A DNA stretch of 39,001 bases. Origin: Methylopumilus sp009926035 (GTDB lineage: Bacteria; Pseudomonadota; Gammaproteobacteria; Burkholderiales; Methylophilaceae). Of the stretch, positions 18,622 to 27,033 are shown piece by piece. The notes under the pieces are model-generated. The model made no database searches and had not been told where the DNA came from. It worked only from the letters and a program-made list of their open reading frames with translations. How positions within the stretch are numbered: the first letter of the stretch is position 1; each line of letters begins with the position of its first letter. The stretch spans positions 1 to 39,001 of the forward strand of contig JBEANL010000007.1 of the NCBI GenBank assembly GCA_041165405.1. The letters run 5' to 3'. Made by a program: the position numbers and the translations under genes.

Positions 18622-19798
18622 CAGATTTGCTTTCAAAATCTAATATAGATTTCATTAATGTCATCACATCGTTATCTTGATGTAATGCTGAAAGTGAAAT
18701 ACGCAATCGAGAAGTGCCTCGGGGCACAGAAGGAGGTCTAATAGCGGGAACATATATTCCCTTTTCCATTAACCATTGATTTAATCTTAATGCATTAATT
18801 TCACTTCCAACAATAAGGGGTTGAATGGGTGTTAATGAGCTTCCTAAAGTCATTTTTTGAAGCTTTGTATTAATTCTAAACTGTTTAATAAGATTATTTA
18901 AGTGCGCTCTTATTTGATCTGCTTTTAAAATTTGATTTAATGATTCTTTTAATCCATACGCCATAAAAGCTGGCATTGCTGTCGTATAAATATATTGTTT
19001 AGATTTTTGAATTAAATATTCGATAAGATTATTTGAAGATGCCACGACAGCACCATGGATACCGGCTGCCTTCCCTAGCGTTGCCATGTATAAAATTCTT
19101 GGCGAATAAGGCTCTTTAATTTTTTCTTGATCATAAAAGTGTTGCAGTATGCCTTTGCCATTTTTACCTAGTACACCAAAACCATGCGCATCATCTATAT
19201 AAAGATAAGCATCGTACATTTCACATAATTCCAACAAATCTGGAATATTAGCTAAATCACCATCCATACTGAAAACAGCATCAGTAACAATCAGCTTTAC
19301 TTTTGACTTTGATACTTGAAGTAACTCTTCTAAATGTTGTAAATCATGATGTCGATATCTTTTATGAATGGCGCGAGAAAGAATAGACGCATCATTTAAT
19401 GACGCATGATTTAACTTGTCAGAAAAAATAGTATCGTCTTTTCCAACTAATGCTGAGATGATTCCCATATTAGCCATATAGCCCGATGAAAATAAAAGTG
19501 CTCTTTCAAAATTTAGTGCTTCACTAAATGCATTTTCAAATGCCTCATGGAATTCATGATGGCCTGAAATAAGATGAGAAGCTCCCATGCCGTTGCCTGA
19601 TAAATGAATACCTTGAATCAGCGCATCTTGGATAGATTGATTTTGTGAAAGGCCTAAATAGTCATTCGATGAAAAGCTTAAATAATTTTGATGATTAAAA
19701 GAAAGATTAGACCCTAATCTTCCACTTAATAATTTTCTTGTTCTAAAAAGATGATTGTCTTTTAAGGATTGAAGTTCATGATGAATTTGATCTAGCAT
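18611..19798 (-). CDS. bioF: 8-amino-7-oxononanoate synthase
   Basis: PLP enzyme condensing pimeloyl-ACP with alanine. About 395 residues from the ATG at 19798; an adjacent GTG at 19801 is the alternative start. Alpha-oxoamine synthase motifs are evident: NDYLGL near the N-terminus, FSSGYMAN, DDAHGFGVLG, and the Schiff-base lysine in ATLGKAAGIHG. It lies seven bases after bioB, and its last codons overlap bioH. Confidence 0.96.
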   Translation of the reverse strand: MLDQIHHELQSLKDNHLFRTRKLLSGRLGSNLSFNHQNYLSFSSNDYLGLSQNQSIQDALIQGIHLSGNGMGASHLISGHHEFHEAFENAFSEALNFERALLFSSGYMANMGIISALVGKDDTIFSDKLNHASLNDASILSRAIHKRYRHHDLQHLEELLQVSKSKVKLIVTDAVFSMDGDLANIPDLLELCEMYDAYLYIDDAHGFGVLGKNGKGILQHFYDQEKIKEPYSPRILYMATLGKAAGIHGAVVASSNNLIEYLIQKSKQYIYTTAMPAFMAYGLKESLNQILKADQIRAHLNNLIKQFRINTKLQKMTLGSSLTPIQPLIVGSEINALRLNQWLMEKGIYVPAIRPPSVPRGTSRLRISLSALHQDNDVMTLMKSILDFESKSDAH

Positions 19799-19805
19799 CA
19801 CAAAC

Positions 19806-20819
19806 TTATATAGGACGAATACCTAACTTATTAAATAAAGCTTGATCAACTTTTGTATCCGGATTATCTGTCGTCAATAACTTTTCACCATAAAAAATTG
19901 AGTTAGCCCCAGCTAAGAAAGCTAATGCTTGAATACCTTCGTGCATCGATTGTCTTCCTGCAGATAATCTTACATAACTTTTTGGCATCGTAATTCTTGC
20001 AACAGCAATCGTTCTCACAAACTCAAAAAGATCGAGTGGTTCGGTTCCATGTAATGGTGTACCTTCTACCTGTGTCAATAAATTAATCGGCACACTCTCG
20101 GGCTGCATTTCCATATTGGCAAGTTGCGCAATCAAACCTGCACGTTGAGATCTGCTCTCCCCCATACCTACTATGCCGCCACAACATACATGAAGATCAG
20201 CTTCTCGAACGCGATCTAATGTATCAAGTCTGTCTTGATATACACGCGTTGAAATTACATCACCATAAAATTCAGGCGCTGTATCTAAATTATGGTTGTA
20301 ATAATCAAGCCCTGCTTCTTTTAGCATGTTAGCTTGCCCATCCTTTAACATGCCGAGGGTTGCGCAAGTTTCAAGTCCCATTTTTTTAACTTCTTGAATC
20401 ATTTCTAAGACGGGCTTTAAATCCTTATCCTTGGGACTTCTCCAAGCAGCGCCCATACAAAAACGGCTGGCGCCAGCATCCTTTGCAGCCTTCGCAGCTT
20501 TAAGCACTTCATCAATCGGCATCATGGCTTCATTTTCTACATTGGTGTCATAGCGCGCAGATTGAGGGCAATAACCACAATCTTCTGAACATCCTCCTGT
20601 CTTAATAGACAAGAGCGTGCTTACTTGAACTTTATTAGAATCAAAATTTTCACGATGAATGGTTTGAGCCTTAAACATAAGGTCACTAAAAGGTAGTGCA
20701 TATAAAGCTTCAATTTCAGCAACTGACCAACGGTCTTTTGGGGAATTTTTTTGTTTTTTAGGGGATTTTTGTTCGAATTGAATGGGTTGCTGACTTAAAT
20801 TAGGCTGCGATTCAATCAT
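19806..20819 (-). CDS. bioB: Biotin synthase
   Basis: Radical-SAM enzyme that inserts sulfur into dethiobiotin. 337 residues; the [4Fe-4S] cysteines are C77, C81 and C84 in GGCSEDCGYC, followed by PQSARY. The auxiliary-cluster ligands are expected from the later cysteines (for example ASRFCMGAAWR, and LETCATLGML) and the conserved RLSAGR. The N-terminal tail of about 30 residues rich in Gln, Pro and Lys is poorly conserved. First gene of bioB-F-H-C-D; bioA is not in the window. Confidence 0.97.
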   Translation of the reverse strand: MIESQPNLSQQPIQFEQKSPKKQKNSPKDRWSVAEIEALYALPFSDLMFKAQTIHRENFDSNKVQVSTLLSIKTGGCSEDCGYCPQSARYDTNVENEAMMPIDEVLKAAKAAKDAGASRFCMGAAWRSPKDKDLKPVLEMIQEVKKMGLETCATLGMLKDGQANMLKEAGLDYYNHNLDTAPEFYGDVISTRVYQDRLDTLDRVREADLHVCCGGIVGMGESRSQRAGLIAQLANMEMQPESVPINLLTQVEGTPLHGTEPLDLFEFVRTIAVARITMPKSYVRLSAGRQSMHEGIQALAFLAGANSIFYGEKLLTTDNPDTKVDQALFNKLGIRPI

Positions 20820-20933
20820 GATAAATCCCTATCTATATGATTTAGTTATTAAAATAGTCTTAAAAAGCAATTGTTAAGTTATTCTACTATAATTTGTTAC
20901 AATTGTATAAAAATTAATCAGTTGTTATATTTT
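20820..20933. promoter_or_regulatory. Divergent promoter region between bioB and trmL
   Basis: A 114-base AT-rich gap. A TATAAT at 20888-20893 faces trmL, leaving a leader of about 34 bases, with no good -35. TTGTAT and TATATT at 20903-20908 and 20926-20931 have ideal 17-base spacing but would start transcription inside the trmL start codon. For bioB I see only weak elements. No clear BirA- or BioR-like operator dyad was recognised. Confidence 0.4.
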
Positions 20934-21398
20934 ATGTTTTCTATAGCCCTTTTTGAACCTGAAATCCCTCCCAACACTGGTAATATTATTAGGCTTTGCG
21001 CCAATACAGGCGCAGAACTTCTCTTAATTGAACCTTTAGGTTTTAGTTTGGATGATAAGCAGCTTGTGCGAGCGGGGCTTGATTATCATGAATATGCGTC
21101 AGTTAAAACTTATCCGGATTTTTCAGCATTTGAATCCCTTCATGGCGATGCTCGAATATTTGCTGTCACAACTAAAGGGAGTATGTCCTACCATGAGGTT
21201 TCATATCAAAAAGGGGATATCTTTTTATTTGGGCCTGAAACGCGAGGATTACCTGAATCGATTCGTAATCAATTTGATGAAAATAAAAAAATAAGAATCC
21301 CTATGGTGGAAAATAGTAGGAGCTTAAATTTATCGAATGCAGCTGCGATTCTTTTATATGAAGCATGGCGGCAAAATGGATTTAAATGTGGGGTTTAG
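20934..21398 (+). CDS. trmL: tRNA (cytidine(34)-2'-O)-methyltransferase
   Basis: SPOUT-fold methyltransferase that modifies the wobble ribose of certain leucine tRNAs. The 154-residue protein is the family's usual size. It opens with ALFEPEIPPNTGNIIRLCANTGA, and the knot region carries FGPETRGLP and IPMVENSRSLNLSNAAAI (SAM-binding trefoil). An upstream in-frame ATG at 20871 would add 21 unconserved residues and is not favoured. The 3' end is three bases from the convergent gpsA. Confidence 0.94.
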   Translation: MFSIALFEPEIPPNTGNIIRLCANTGAELLLIEPLGFSLDDKQLVRAGLDYHEYASVKTYPDFSAFESLHGDARIFAVTTKGSMSYHEVSYQKGDIFLFGPETRGLPESIRNQFDENKKIRIPMVENSRSLNLSNAAAILLYEAWRQNGFKCGV

Positions 21399-21401
21399 GA
21401 C

Positions 21402-22403
21402 TTAATGTGCTTCTGACTTTTGCTCGCGACCCAACAAGTCGATCACAGCTTCTTTAGGTGATTTACCAAAACTTAATACTTGATTTACTTCATGCGTAAT
21501 CGGCATAGATACATGAAGCGCTTTTGTTCGATTCACAACCTCTTTGGCTGTATAAACACCTTCAGCAACATGGCCTAAGCCCTTTAAAACTTCATCAATC
21601 TTTTGACCTTTAGCAAGCCTTAAACCAACTTCACGATTTCTTGAGTAGTCTCCGGTACAAGTCAAAATCAAATCGCCAGCGCCTGTAAGCCCCATGAAAG
21701 TATCTTTTTGACCGCCCAAACTCATACCAAAACGTGTAATCTCAGCTAAGCCTCGGGTAATTAAAGCAGCTCTCGCGTTATTTCCAAATCCCATGCCATC
21801 TGAAATACCTGCAGCAATAGCGATTACATTTTTAAGTGCGCCCCCCACAGACACGCCAATCACATCCTGACTTGTATAAACGCGTAAGTTATTCCCATGG
21901 ATAATAGATGCTAAGCTTTGTGTAAATGCTTCGTCGGTTGCAGCTAAGGTGAGTGCGGTGGGTAGAGATCTTACAAGCTCAGCTGCAAAACTAGGGCCTG
22001 ATAAAGCACCCCAATGTTGCCCTGTTCTTTTAGGGTCACCCAATTCTTCCATAGCAACTTCATGAGGCAGTTTTGCAGTCTCTGCTTCTAGGCCCTTATT
22101 TGCCCATATAACCGGCGCTTTATGATTTAAATATTTGATCTCTTTTAAAATAGCTCTAAAGCCAGAAGTAGGTACAACCGATAAAATAAGTTCAGCATCA
22201 TGAATCGCTTCGCTCAGATTATCTTCGAGCATCAATTGATCGTTAAAAGTAAAATCACCTAGATAAAGTGGGTTTGATCTTGCTTTACGCATGCCAGATA
22301 CGTGACCTGCATTTCTAGCCCATAGTGTAACGCGATGCTTTTGGCTGATTTGCATTGCCAAAGCCGTGCCCCATGCGCCTGCTCCTAAGACTGCGATCTT
22401 CAA
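21402..22403 (-). CDS. gpsA: Glycerol-3-phosphate dehydrogenase [NAD(P)+]
   Basis: Makes sn-glycerol 3-phosphate from dihydroxyacetone phosphate for phospholipid synthesis. 333 residues; Rossmann motif GAGAWGTALA at 7-16, the GPSFA segment, the catalytic lysine in GGALKNVIAIA, and GLTGAGDL in the C-terminal helical domain. It is the last of grxC-secB-SH3-gpsA; grxC-secB-gpsA is a classic proteobacterial order. Four bases separate it from the SH3 gene. Confidence 0.97.
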   Translation of the reverse strand: MKIAVLGAGAWGTALAMQISQKHRVTLWARNAGHVSGMRKARSNPLYLGDFTFNDQLMLEDNLSEAIHDAELILSVVPTSGFRAILKEIKYLNHKAPVIWANKGLEAETAKLPHEVAMEELGDPKRTGQHWGALSGPSFAAELVRSLPTALTLAATDEAFTQSLASIIHGNNLRVYTSQDVIGVSVGGALKNVIAIAAGISDGMGFGNNARAALITRGLAEITRFGMSLGGQKDTFMGLTGAGDLILTCTGDYSRNREVGLRLAKGQKIDEVLKGLGHVAEGVYTAKEVVNRTKALHVSMPITHEVNQVLSFGKSPKEAVIDLLGREQKSEAH

Positions 22404-22407
22404 TTAA

Positions 22408-22872
22408 TTAAATTCCCCATACCTGAGAGGTTTGGAGGTATCCATCAAGATCTTGTTGATAGCGAACTTTAATCCAACCATTGGCAATAAGAGGGTCTGA
22501 AAGTTCAATGACGACATCTTTTTCAATTGTAGCTACAAGCGCTGATTTAGATTCAGGGTCTTTGTATATATTTGCTTTATCTGCCTTCACAATCACCGTT
22601 CTTTTAGATTGTAAATTTTTTGATTCTACCCAACTTAGAGTGCCATAAGGATCTCTGACTTTAAGCCAGTCGCCAAGATTCACAATAATTTCTAAAGGAT
22701 AGCCTTCGCCAACTAAATAAACTCTTTTAGTAGTGGCTGATGGCGCTTCATAGAGAATGGTTTTAGCAGATGCAACAGATCGAAATTCTGCATAAGCAGA
22801 TTGTGAAATGAAGCACACAATCCATACAAAAAAATAACTAAAAAAAAAGTTAGTTTTTTGTGCCAACCGCAT
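22408..22872 (-). CDS. Exported protein with two bacterial SH3 domains
   Basis: Unnamed protein, 154 residues from the ATG at 22872. A signal peptide (MRLAQKTNFF..., cleavage at about QSAYA) is followed by two SH3b-like repeats: about 30-85 (ILYEAPS ... GDWLKVRDPYGTLSWV) and about 92-150 (ANIYKDPES ... NGWIKVRYQQDLDGYL). Such domains usually bind cell-wall peptides or periplasmic partners; no enzymatic domain is attached. The start lies 23 bases inside the 3' end of secB; a longer reading from 22914 would bury the signal. Its role is unknown. Confidence 0.82.
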   Translation of the reverse strand: MRLAQKTNFFFSYFFVWIVCFISQSAYAEFRSVASAKTILYEAPSATTKRVYLVGEGYPLEIIVNLGDWLKVRDPYGTLSWVESKNLQSKRTVIVKADKANIYKDPESKSALVATIEKDVVIELSDPLIANGWIKVRYQQDLDGYLQTSQVWGI

Positions 22873-23374
22873 TACCCGCTGCCTGCTGCTTTTGTTGCAT
22901 ATAGAGCATTTCAAAATTAATTGGATTTAAGAGAACAGGGGAAAAGCCTGCCTTAATGACTAAATCTGAGATAGCTTCGCGTGCATATGGGAATAAAATA
23001 TTAGGGCAAGTAATCGCGATAATCATTTCAAGATTTTCTTCTGGAATATTACGTAACGCGAAAATACCTGCTTGAGTCACTTCAATGAGAAAAGCTGTTT
23101 TATCAGCAATTTTTGATGTCACAGTAATTTTTAAAGCAACCTCAAAATACCCGTCAGCCAAAGGCTTGCCTGAATTACCTAATTCAATCGCAATTTGGGG
23201 AGCTTCTCGCTGTGTGAATATTTCTGGAGAATTAGGCACTTCAACCGAAACATCTTTAAGAAAAAGTTTTTCAATAGCAAAACCAGGTTGCGCGTTTCCA
23301 TTTGCTTGCGGATCAATTTTGACGCTTTTTTCTGCTTTAGTTGATTTGGGTGCTGCTTTCTTTTTTTCTGCCAT
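22850..23374 (-). CDS. secB: Protein-export chaperone SecB
   Basis: Tetrameric cytosolic chaperone that keeps preproteins unfolded and hands them to SecA. 174 residues: a Lys/Ala-rich non-conserved tail of about 30, then the SecB core (FAIEKLFLKDVSVEVPNSP, CPNILFPYAREAISDLV, FSPVLLNPINFEMLY). The C-terminal segment YMQQKQQAAGN is standard. Its 3' end overlaps the SH3 gene by 23 bases. It lies about 106 bases behind grxC with a possible promoter of its own. Confidence 0.97.
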   Translation of the reverse strand: MAEKKKAAPKSTKAEKSVKIDPQANGNAQPGFAIEKLFLKDVSVEVPNSPEIFTQREAPQIAIELGNSGKPLADGYFEVALKITVTSKIADKTAFLIEVTQAGIFALRNIPEENLEMIIAITCPNILFPYAREAISDLVIKAGFSPVLLNPINFEMLYMQQKQQAAGNAVGTKN

Positions 23375-23480
23375 GTTATTTTCCAGTCACGCGAGCTTTA
23401 AAGCCGCTGTTATTTAATTAAACGAATACAGCATTCTATCTTTTTATCGAGAATATTTAAATAAAATAAAGGGAATCTTT
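23375..23480 (-). promoter_or_regulatory. Gap between grxC and secB with a weak promoter
   Basis: On the minus strand TAGAAT (plus 23433-23438) could be a -10 for secB, with only a loose TTTAAA-like -35. Nearer the secB start lies the perfect 10-base palindrome GCTTTAAAGC, which would fall in the leader. No terminator for grxC is evident. Confidence 0.35.
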
Positions 23481-23741
23481 CTAGGTAATTCCAAGAAGTG
23501 GATCGAGCTTGCCTTCTAGGTCAAGCGCTCTTAAATCATCAAACCCGCCCACATGGTATTCGCCAATGTAAATTTGCGGCACTGTGCGACGTCCAGTTTT
23601 TTCAATCATCTCTTCTAAAATAGCCGAATCTATGTCTACACGTATTTTTTTAATATCTGTAATCCCTTTCTTGGAAAAAAGCTTTTCAGCATTTAAACAA
23701 TAAGGACAATACGCACTGGTATACATCTTAATTGATTTCAT
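23481..23741 (-). CDS. grxC: Glutaredoxin 3
   Basis: Small glutathione-dependent disulfide reductase of 86 residues, the usual Grx3 size. The active site is CPYC at residues 12-15, followed by a conserved TVPQIYIG cis-proline loop and GGFDDLRAL that binds glutathione. It heads the minus-strand group grxC-secB-SH3-gpsA, a common proteobacterial association, and is divergent from gpmI. Confidence 0.96.
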   Translation of the reverse strand: MKSIKMYTSAYCPYCLNAEKLFSKKGITDIKKIRVDIDSAILEEMIEKTGRRTVPQIYIGEYHVGGFDDLRALDLEGKLDPLLGIT

Positions 23742-23783
23742 AGGGCGCTCACGTTAAGGAGTGTGAAATTTGATGACAAGCAT

Positions 23784-23789
23784 TATAAT
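23784..23789 (+). promoter_or_regulatory. -10 element for gpmI
   Basis: A perfect TATAAT lies 38 bases before the gpmI ATG, in the 86-base divergent gap with grxC. The -35 region is weak and no Shine-Dalgarno precedes the start codon. Confidence 0.45.
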
Positions 23790-23827
23790 TCATTAATCTT
23801 TAAAGCCACATATACATACCTTCTACT

Positions 23828-25369
23828 ATGTTAAAAAAACCTGTATTACTTATCATCTTGGATGGCTTTGGACACCGAGAAGATGAAAACCATAATGCAA
23901 TTAAAAATGCAAAAATGCCTCACTGGAATAGTTTGTGGGCAAAATATGCGCATAGCTTTATTAATGCCTCAGAGGAATTTGTAGGCTTACCTCAAGGACA
24001 AATGGGTAATTCAGAAGTAGGTCATTTAAATATAGGTGCTGGTCGGATTGTTCAGCAAGATCTTGAAAGAATTAATTCAAGTATCGCCTCAGGTGATTTT
24101 TTTAAAAATGCAGCACTGATCAACGCATTCAAATCAATTAAAGAAAAGGGGAAAGCCTTGCATCTTTTAGGTCTTTTTTCTGATGGCGGTGTTCATAGTC
24201 ATTTAGATCACTTCTATGCCATATTAAAACTCGCGAAGCAATGTGATCTAAAAGATGTTTACGTTCATCCTTTCTTGGATGGTCGAGATACGCCACCTAA
24301 AAGCGCTTTGCAATATATCGAACAACTCGAATCTCATTTAAAAGACATAGGTATTGGTAAAATCGCTTCTATATCTGGTCGCTACTATGCGATGGATCGC
24401 GATAAACGTTGGCCGCGAATTGAGTTGGCCTATAACGCATTAACTATAGGATCTCCTATTCATGTTACAGATGCGCTTGATGCAATTCATGAAGGCTATC
24501 AAAGAGAGGAAACGGATGAGTTTATAAAGCCCACATCCATTCATGATGAAAATCAAAAAGCAGTCACCATCGAAGATGGCGATGCAATTGTCTTTATGAA
24601 TTATCGATCTGATCGTGCACGACAAATTACAGATGCACTTTTGCAAGACAACTTTAATGCTTTTGAACGTCAAAAGAAAATTAACATCAGTCACTATTTC
24701 ACATTGACTCAGTACGATCAAAATGACAAAAAATCATTGGCTATTTTTAAACCGACATCAGTGAATAACTCATTTGGAGAATACATCTCGCAATTAGGCT
24801 TGAAACAATTGCGTATTGCGGAAACAGAAAAATATCCTCATGTCACATTTTTCTTTAACGGTGGCAATGAAACTATCTATGAAGGTGAAGATCGTATTCT
24901 AGTGCCCTCCCCTCAAGTTGCGACTTATGATTTAAAACCTGAAATGAGCGCATTTGAAGTGGCAGAAAAGCTTACCGCTGCCATTCAAAGTAAAAAATAT
25001 CACGCCATTATATGCAATTTTGCAAATGCTGATATGGTTGGTCATACAGGCAATCTTGATGCTGCAATTAAGGCAATGGAAGCCCTTGATGCATGCATTG
25101 GCCAAGTAGTGAATGCAATGGAATCTATTGGTGGCGAAGTTATCATTACTGCAGACCATGGGAATGCAGAGCTCATGGAAGATTACGAAAATAAACAAGT
25201 CCATACTCAACATACCACCAATGTGGTGCCTTTACTTTATGTAGGTCGTAAAGCGACAATTAGGCCTCACGGAAAACTCTCTGATATTGCTCCTACCCTG
25301 CTTCATATCATGGGTGAAAAACAACCACCTGAGATGACAGGACAAAACTTAATTCAACTGAATGATTAA
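23828..25369 (+). CDS. gpmI: 2,3-bisphosphoglycerate-independent phosphoglycerate mutase
   Basis: Manganese-dependent glycolytic/gluconeogenic mutase of the alkaline phosphatase superfamily. 513 residues. D12 (LDGFG) and the phosphoserine S62 in GQMGNSEVGHLNIGAG are visible; later motifs include FLDGRDTPP, SGRYYAMDRD, MNYRSDRAR, NADMVGHTG and TADHGNAE (metal ligands). Its stop overlaps the envC start by eight bases. Confidence 0.98.
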   Translation: MLKKPVLLIILDGFGHREDENHNAIKNAKMPHWNSLWAKYAHSFINASEEFVGLPQGQMGNSEVGHLNIGAGRIVQQDLERINSSIASGDFFKNAALINAFKSIKEKGKALHLLGLFSDGGVHSHLDHFYAILKLAKQCDLKDVYVHPFLDGRDTPPKSALQYIEQLESHLKDIGIGKIASISGRYYAMDRDKRWPRIELAYNALTIGSPIHVTDALDAIHEGYQREETDEFIKPTSIHDENQKAVTIEDGDAIVFMNYRSDRARQITDALLQDNFNAFERQKKINISHYFTLTQYDQNDKKSLAIFKPTSVNNSFGEYISQLGLKQLRIAETEKYPHVTFFFNGGNETIYEGEDRILVPSPQVATYDLKPEMSAFEVAEKLTAAIQSKKYHAIICNFANADMVGHTGNLDAAIKAMEALDACIGQVVNAMESIGGEVIITADHGNAELMEDYENKQVHTQHTTNVVPLLYVGRKATIRPHGKLSDIAPTLLHIMGEKQPPEMTGQNLIQLND

Positions 25370-26597
25370 AGTCAAAAATATTCCGTTGAATTTTTTAATT
25401 CAATGTATCTTTATATCGATTTTATTTTTATCTTGTGAGGCCTCCTCTGCAACCAAAGCTGATTCAGCCAAAGAAAACTTAAATGCTGTTCATGAAAAAA
25501 TTGACCAGCTTAAAAAAGAATTGAGTGGCACACAAAAAGCACAAGAAGATGCGACTGATCTTTTAAAAAAAAGTGAAAAACAAATCAGCGATACGAATCG
25601 TTCACTATATGAAATATCAGTTCAACAAAAGAAAAACTACATTAAACTTCAAGAGCTCAAAGCAGAATCTGACACGGTAGAATCTCAAGTTGATCTGCAG
25701 AGAAAAATGTTGAGTGAGCAAATTTACCAGCAGTATCTTCTAGGTGATCCTGGTTATTTGCAAATGATTATACAATCTGAAAATCCGAGCGTTGTTGCAA
25801 GAAATATTCAATACTATTCTTATGTGGCTAAAGCTCGCGCCAAGAGCATTTATCAAATGCAAGGTAACTTAAAGAAGATTGAAGCCTATAGCCTTGAAAC
25901 TGCATCGAAACTAAAAGAAATTGCAAATTTAAAACAAAAAGAAGAAATTAAGCGCGCTGAACTAGAGTTACAAAAGAAAGATCGAGCCAAACTTATTGCA
26001 AGCTTATCTTTTAAGATTAATCAGCAACGTAATGAAATTCAAAAATTAATGCGAGATGAAAAAAGATTGACTGACCTCGTTGATCGTTTAGCAAGATTAC
26101 CTTCAGCACCCTCTCTACCTAAGCGAGAAGAAAAAGCATCTTCGAAAACACCTATTGTGAGAAATGAAACTATCCCTACAGAAACATTTGCAGGTCAGAA
26201 ATTTGAATCACTTCGAGGTAAATTAAGTTTACCTGTAAAAGGAGATGTCATTAATCGATTTGGTTCTCCTCGAGAAGATACTGGCTTATCTTGGAAAGGT
26301 TTATTTATTAAATCCAATGAAGGCAATGAAGTCAAATCAATCGCAACAGGTCGCGTGGTTTTTGCTGACTGGCTTCGGGGCTTTGGCAATCTTATTATTG
26401 TCGATCATGGGGAGGGTTTTATGAGCCTCTATGGCAACAATCAATCTACACTCAAAAAGACAGGTGAAATTGTACGCGGAGGAGACGTGATTGCTTTAGT
26501 AGGCAATACTGGTGGAAACGAATCAGATGGTCTTTATTTTGAATTAAGAAAACTCAGTAAACCTTTTGATCCTTTGGCTTGGACTTCAATCAAATAA
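25362..26597 (+). CDS. envC: Murein hydrolase activator EnvC
   Basis: Periplasmic divisome factor that activates the AmiA/AmiB amidases through FtsEX. 411 residues: hydrophobic export signal (about 1-30), long coiled coil (about 35-240) with Lys/Glu/Gln heptads, then a C-terminal LytM/M23 domain from about 290. The M23 metal ligands are missing: WKGLFIKS and LYFELR stand where active enzymes carry HxxxD and HxH, exactly as in E. coli EnvC, so it should be an activator, not a peptidase. gpmI-envC pairs are common in proteobacteria. Confidence 0.93.
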   Translation: MIKVKNIPLNFLIQCIFISILFLSCEASSATKADSAKENLNAVHEKIDQLKKELSGTQKAQEDATDLLKKSEKQISDTNRSLYEISVQQKKNYIKLQELKAESDTVESQVDLQRKMLSEQIYQQYLLGDPGYLQMIIQSENPSVVARNIQYYSYVAKARAKSIYQMQGNLKKIEAYSLETASKLKEIANLKQKEEIKRAELELQKKDRAKLIASLSFKINQQRNEIQKLMRDEKRLTDLVDRLARLPSAPSLPKREEKASSKTPIVRNETIPTETFAGQKFESLRGKLSLPVKGDVINRFGSPREDTGLSWKGLFIKSNEGNEVKSIATGRVVFADWLRGFGNLIIVDHGEGFMSLYGNNQSTLKKTGEIVRGGDVIALVGNTGGNESDGLYFELRKLSKPFDPLAWTSIK

Positions 26598-26598
26598 A

Positions 26599-27018
26599 TT
26601 ACTCACCAATCGCATGCATCAAGATACGTCGTTCATGCGATTGATAGCGATGTTCATATAAAAAAATACCTTGCCATTGGCCTAGGGCAACTTTACCTTG
26701 CTTGATCGGAATAGACAGACTGGTTTGTGTTAGGGCAGTTCTAATATGCGCCGACATATCATCTTCACCTTCAGCTGTATGAATGAACAAAGAATCGCCA
26801 TCAGGTACTAAGCGCTCAAAAAAACTTTCTAAATCAACTAAAACATCAGGGTCGTAATTCTCATTAATAAGTAGACTCGCTGAAGTGTGTTGCACGTAGA
26901 GGGTTAATAAGCCTTCTTTGAAATCCGATTCATTTACCCAATCCAAAACTTTTTGGGTGACATCATAAAAATGGCGACCCGAAGTACGGATCGCCAATGT
27001 TTGACTAGCTTGTTTCAT
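26599..27018 (-). CDS. yjbQ: YjbQ family protein (UPF0047)
   Basis: Small conserved protein of 139 residues, the family's usual size. Recognisable segments are LYVQHTSASLLINEN, GEDDMSAHIR and GQWQGIFLYEHR; the conserved His, Asp and Glu residues form a likely active site. Some members show weak thiamine-phosphate synthase activity, but the physiological role is not settled. It follows clpB by 15 bases and may share the heat-shock promoter; one base separates it from convergent envC. Confidence 0.9.
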   Translation of the reverse strand: MKQASQTLAIRTSGRHFYDVTQKVLDWVNESDFKEGLLTLYVQHTSASLLINENYDPDVLVDLESFFERLVPDGDSLFIHTAEGEDDMSAHIRTALTQTSLSIPIKQGKVALGQWQGIFLYEHRYQSHERRILMHAIGE

Positions 27019-27033
27019 CTATCAAGGCTTTAC

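Noticed and set aside
20903..20931. TTGTAT-N17-TATATT as the trmL promoter
   Set aside because: The spacing is ideal, but the transcript would begin at or after the trmL start codon.
23375..23480. GCTTTAAAGC palindrome as a terminator or operator
   Set aside because: It is only ten bases, AT-rich, without a loop or T-run, and frequent by chance at this base composition.
24440..25213. Two 93-residue minus-strand frames opposite gpmI
   Set aside because: They are antisense shadows of a strongly conserved gene, with no start signals or known domains.
25362..25450. Lipoprotein signal in EnvC (FLSC)
   Set aside because: The residue at -3 is Phe, which does not fit a lipobox, and EnvC proteins are not lipoproteins.
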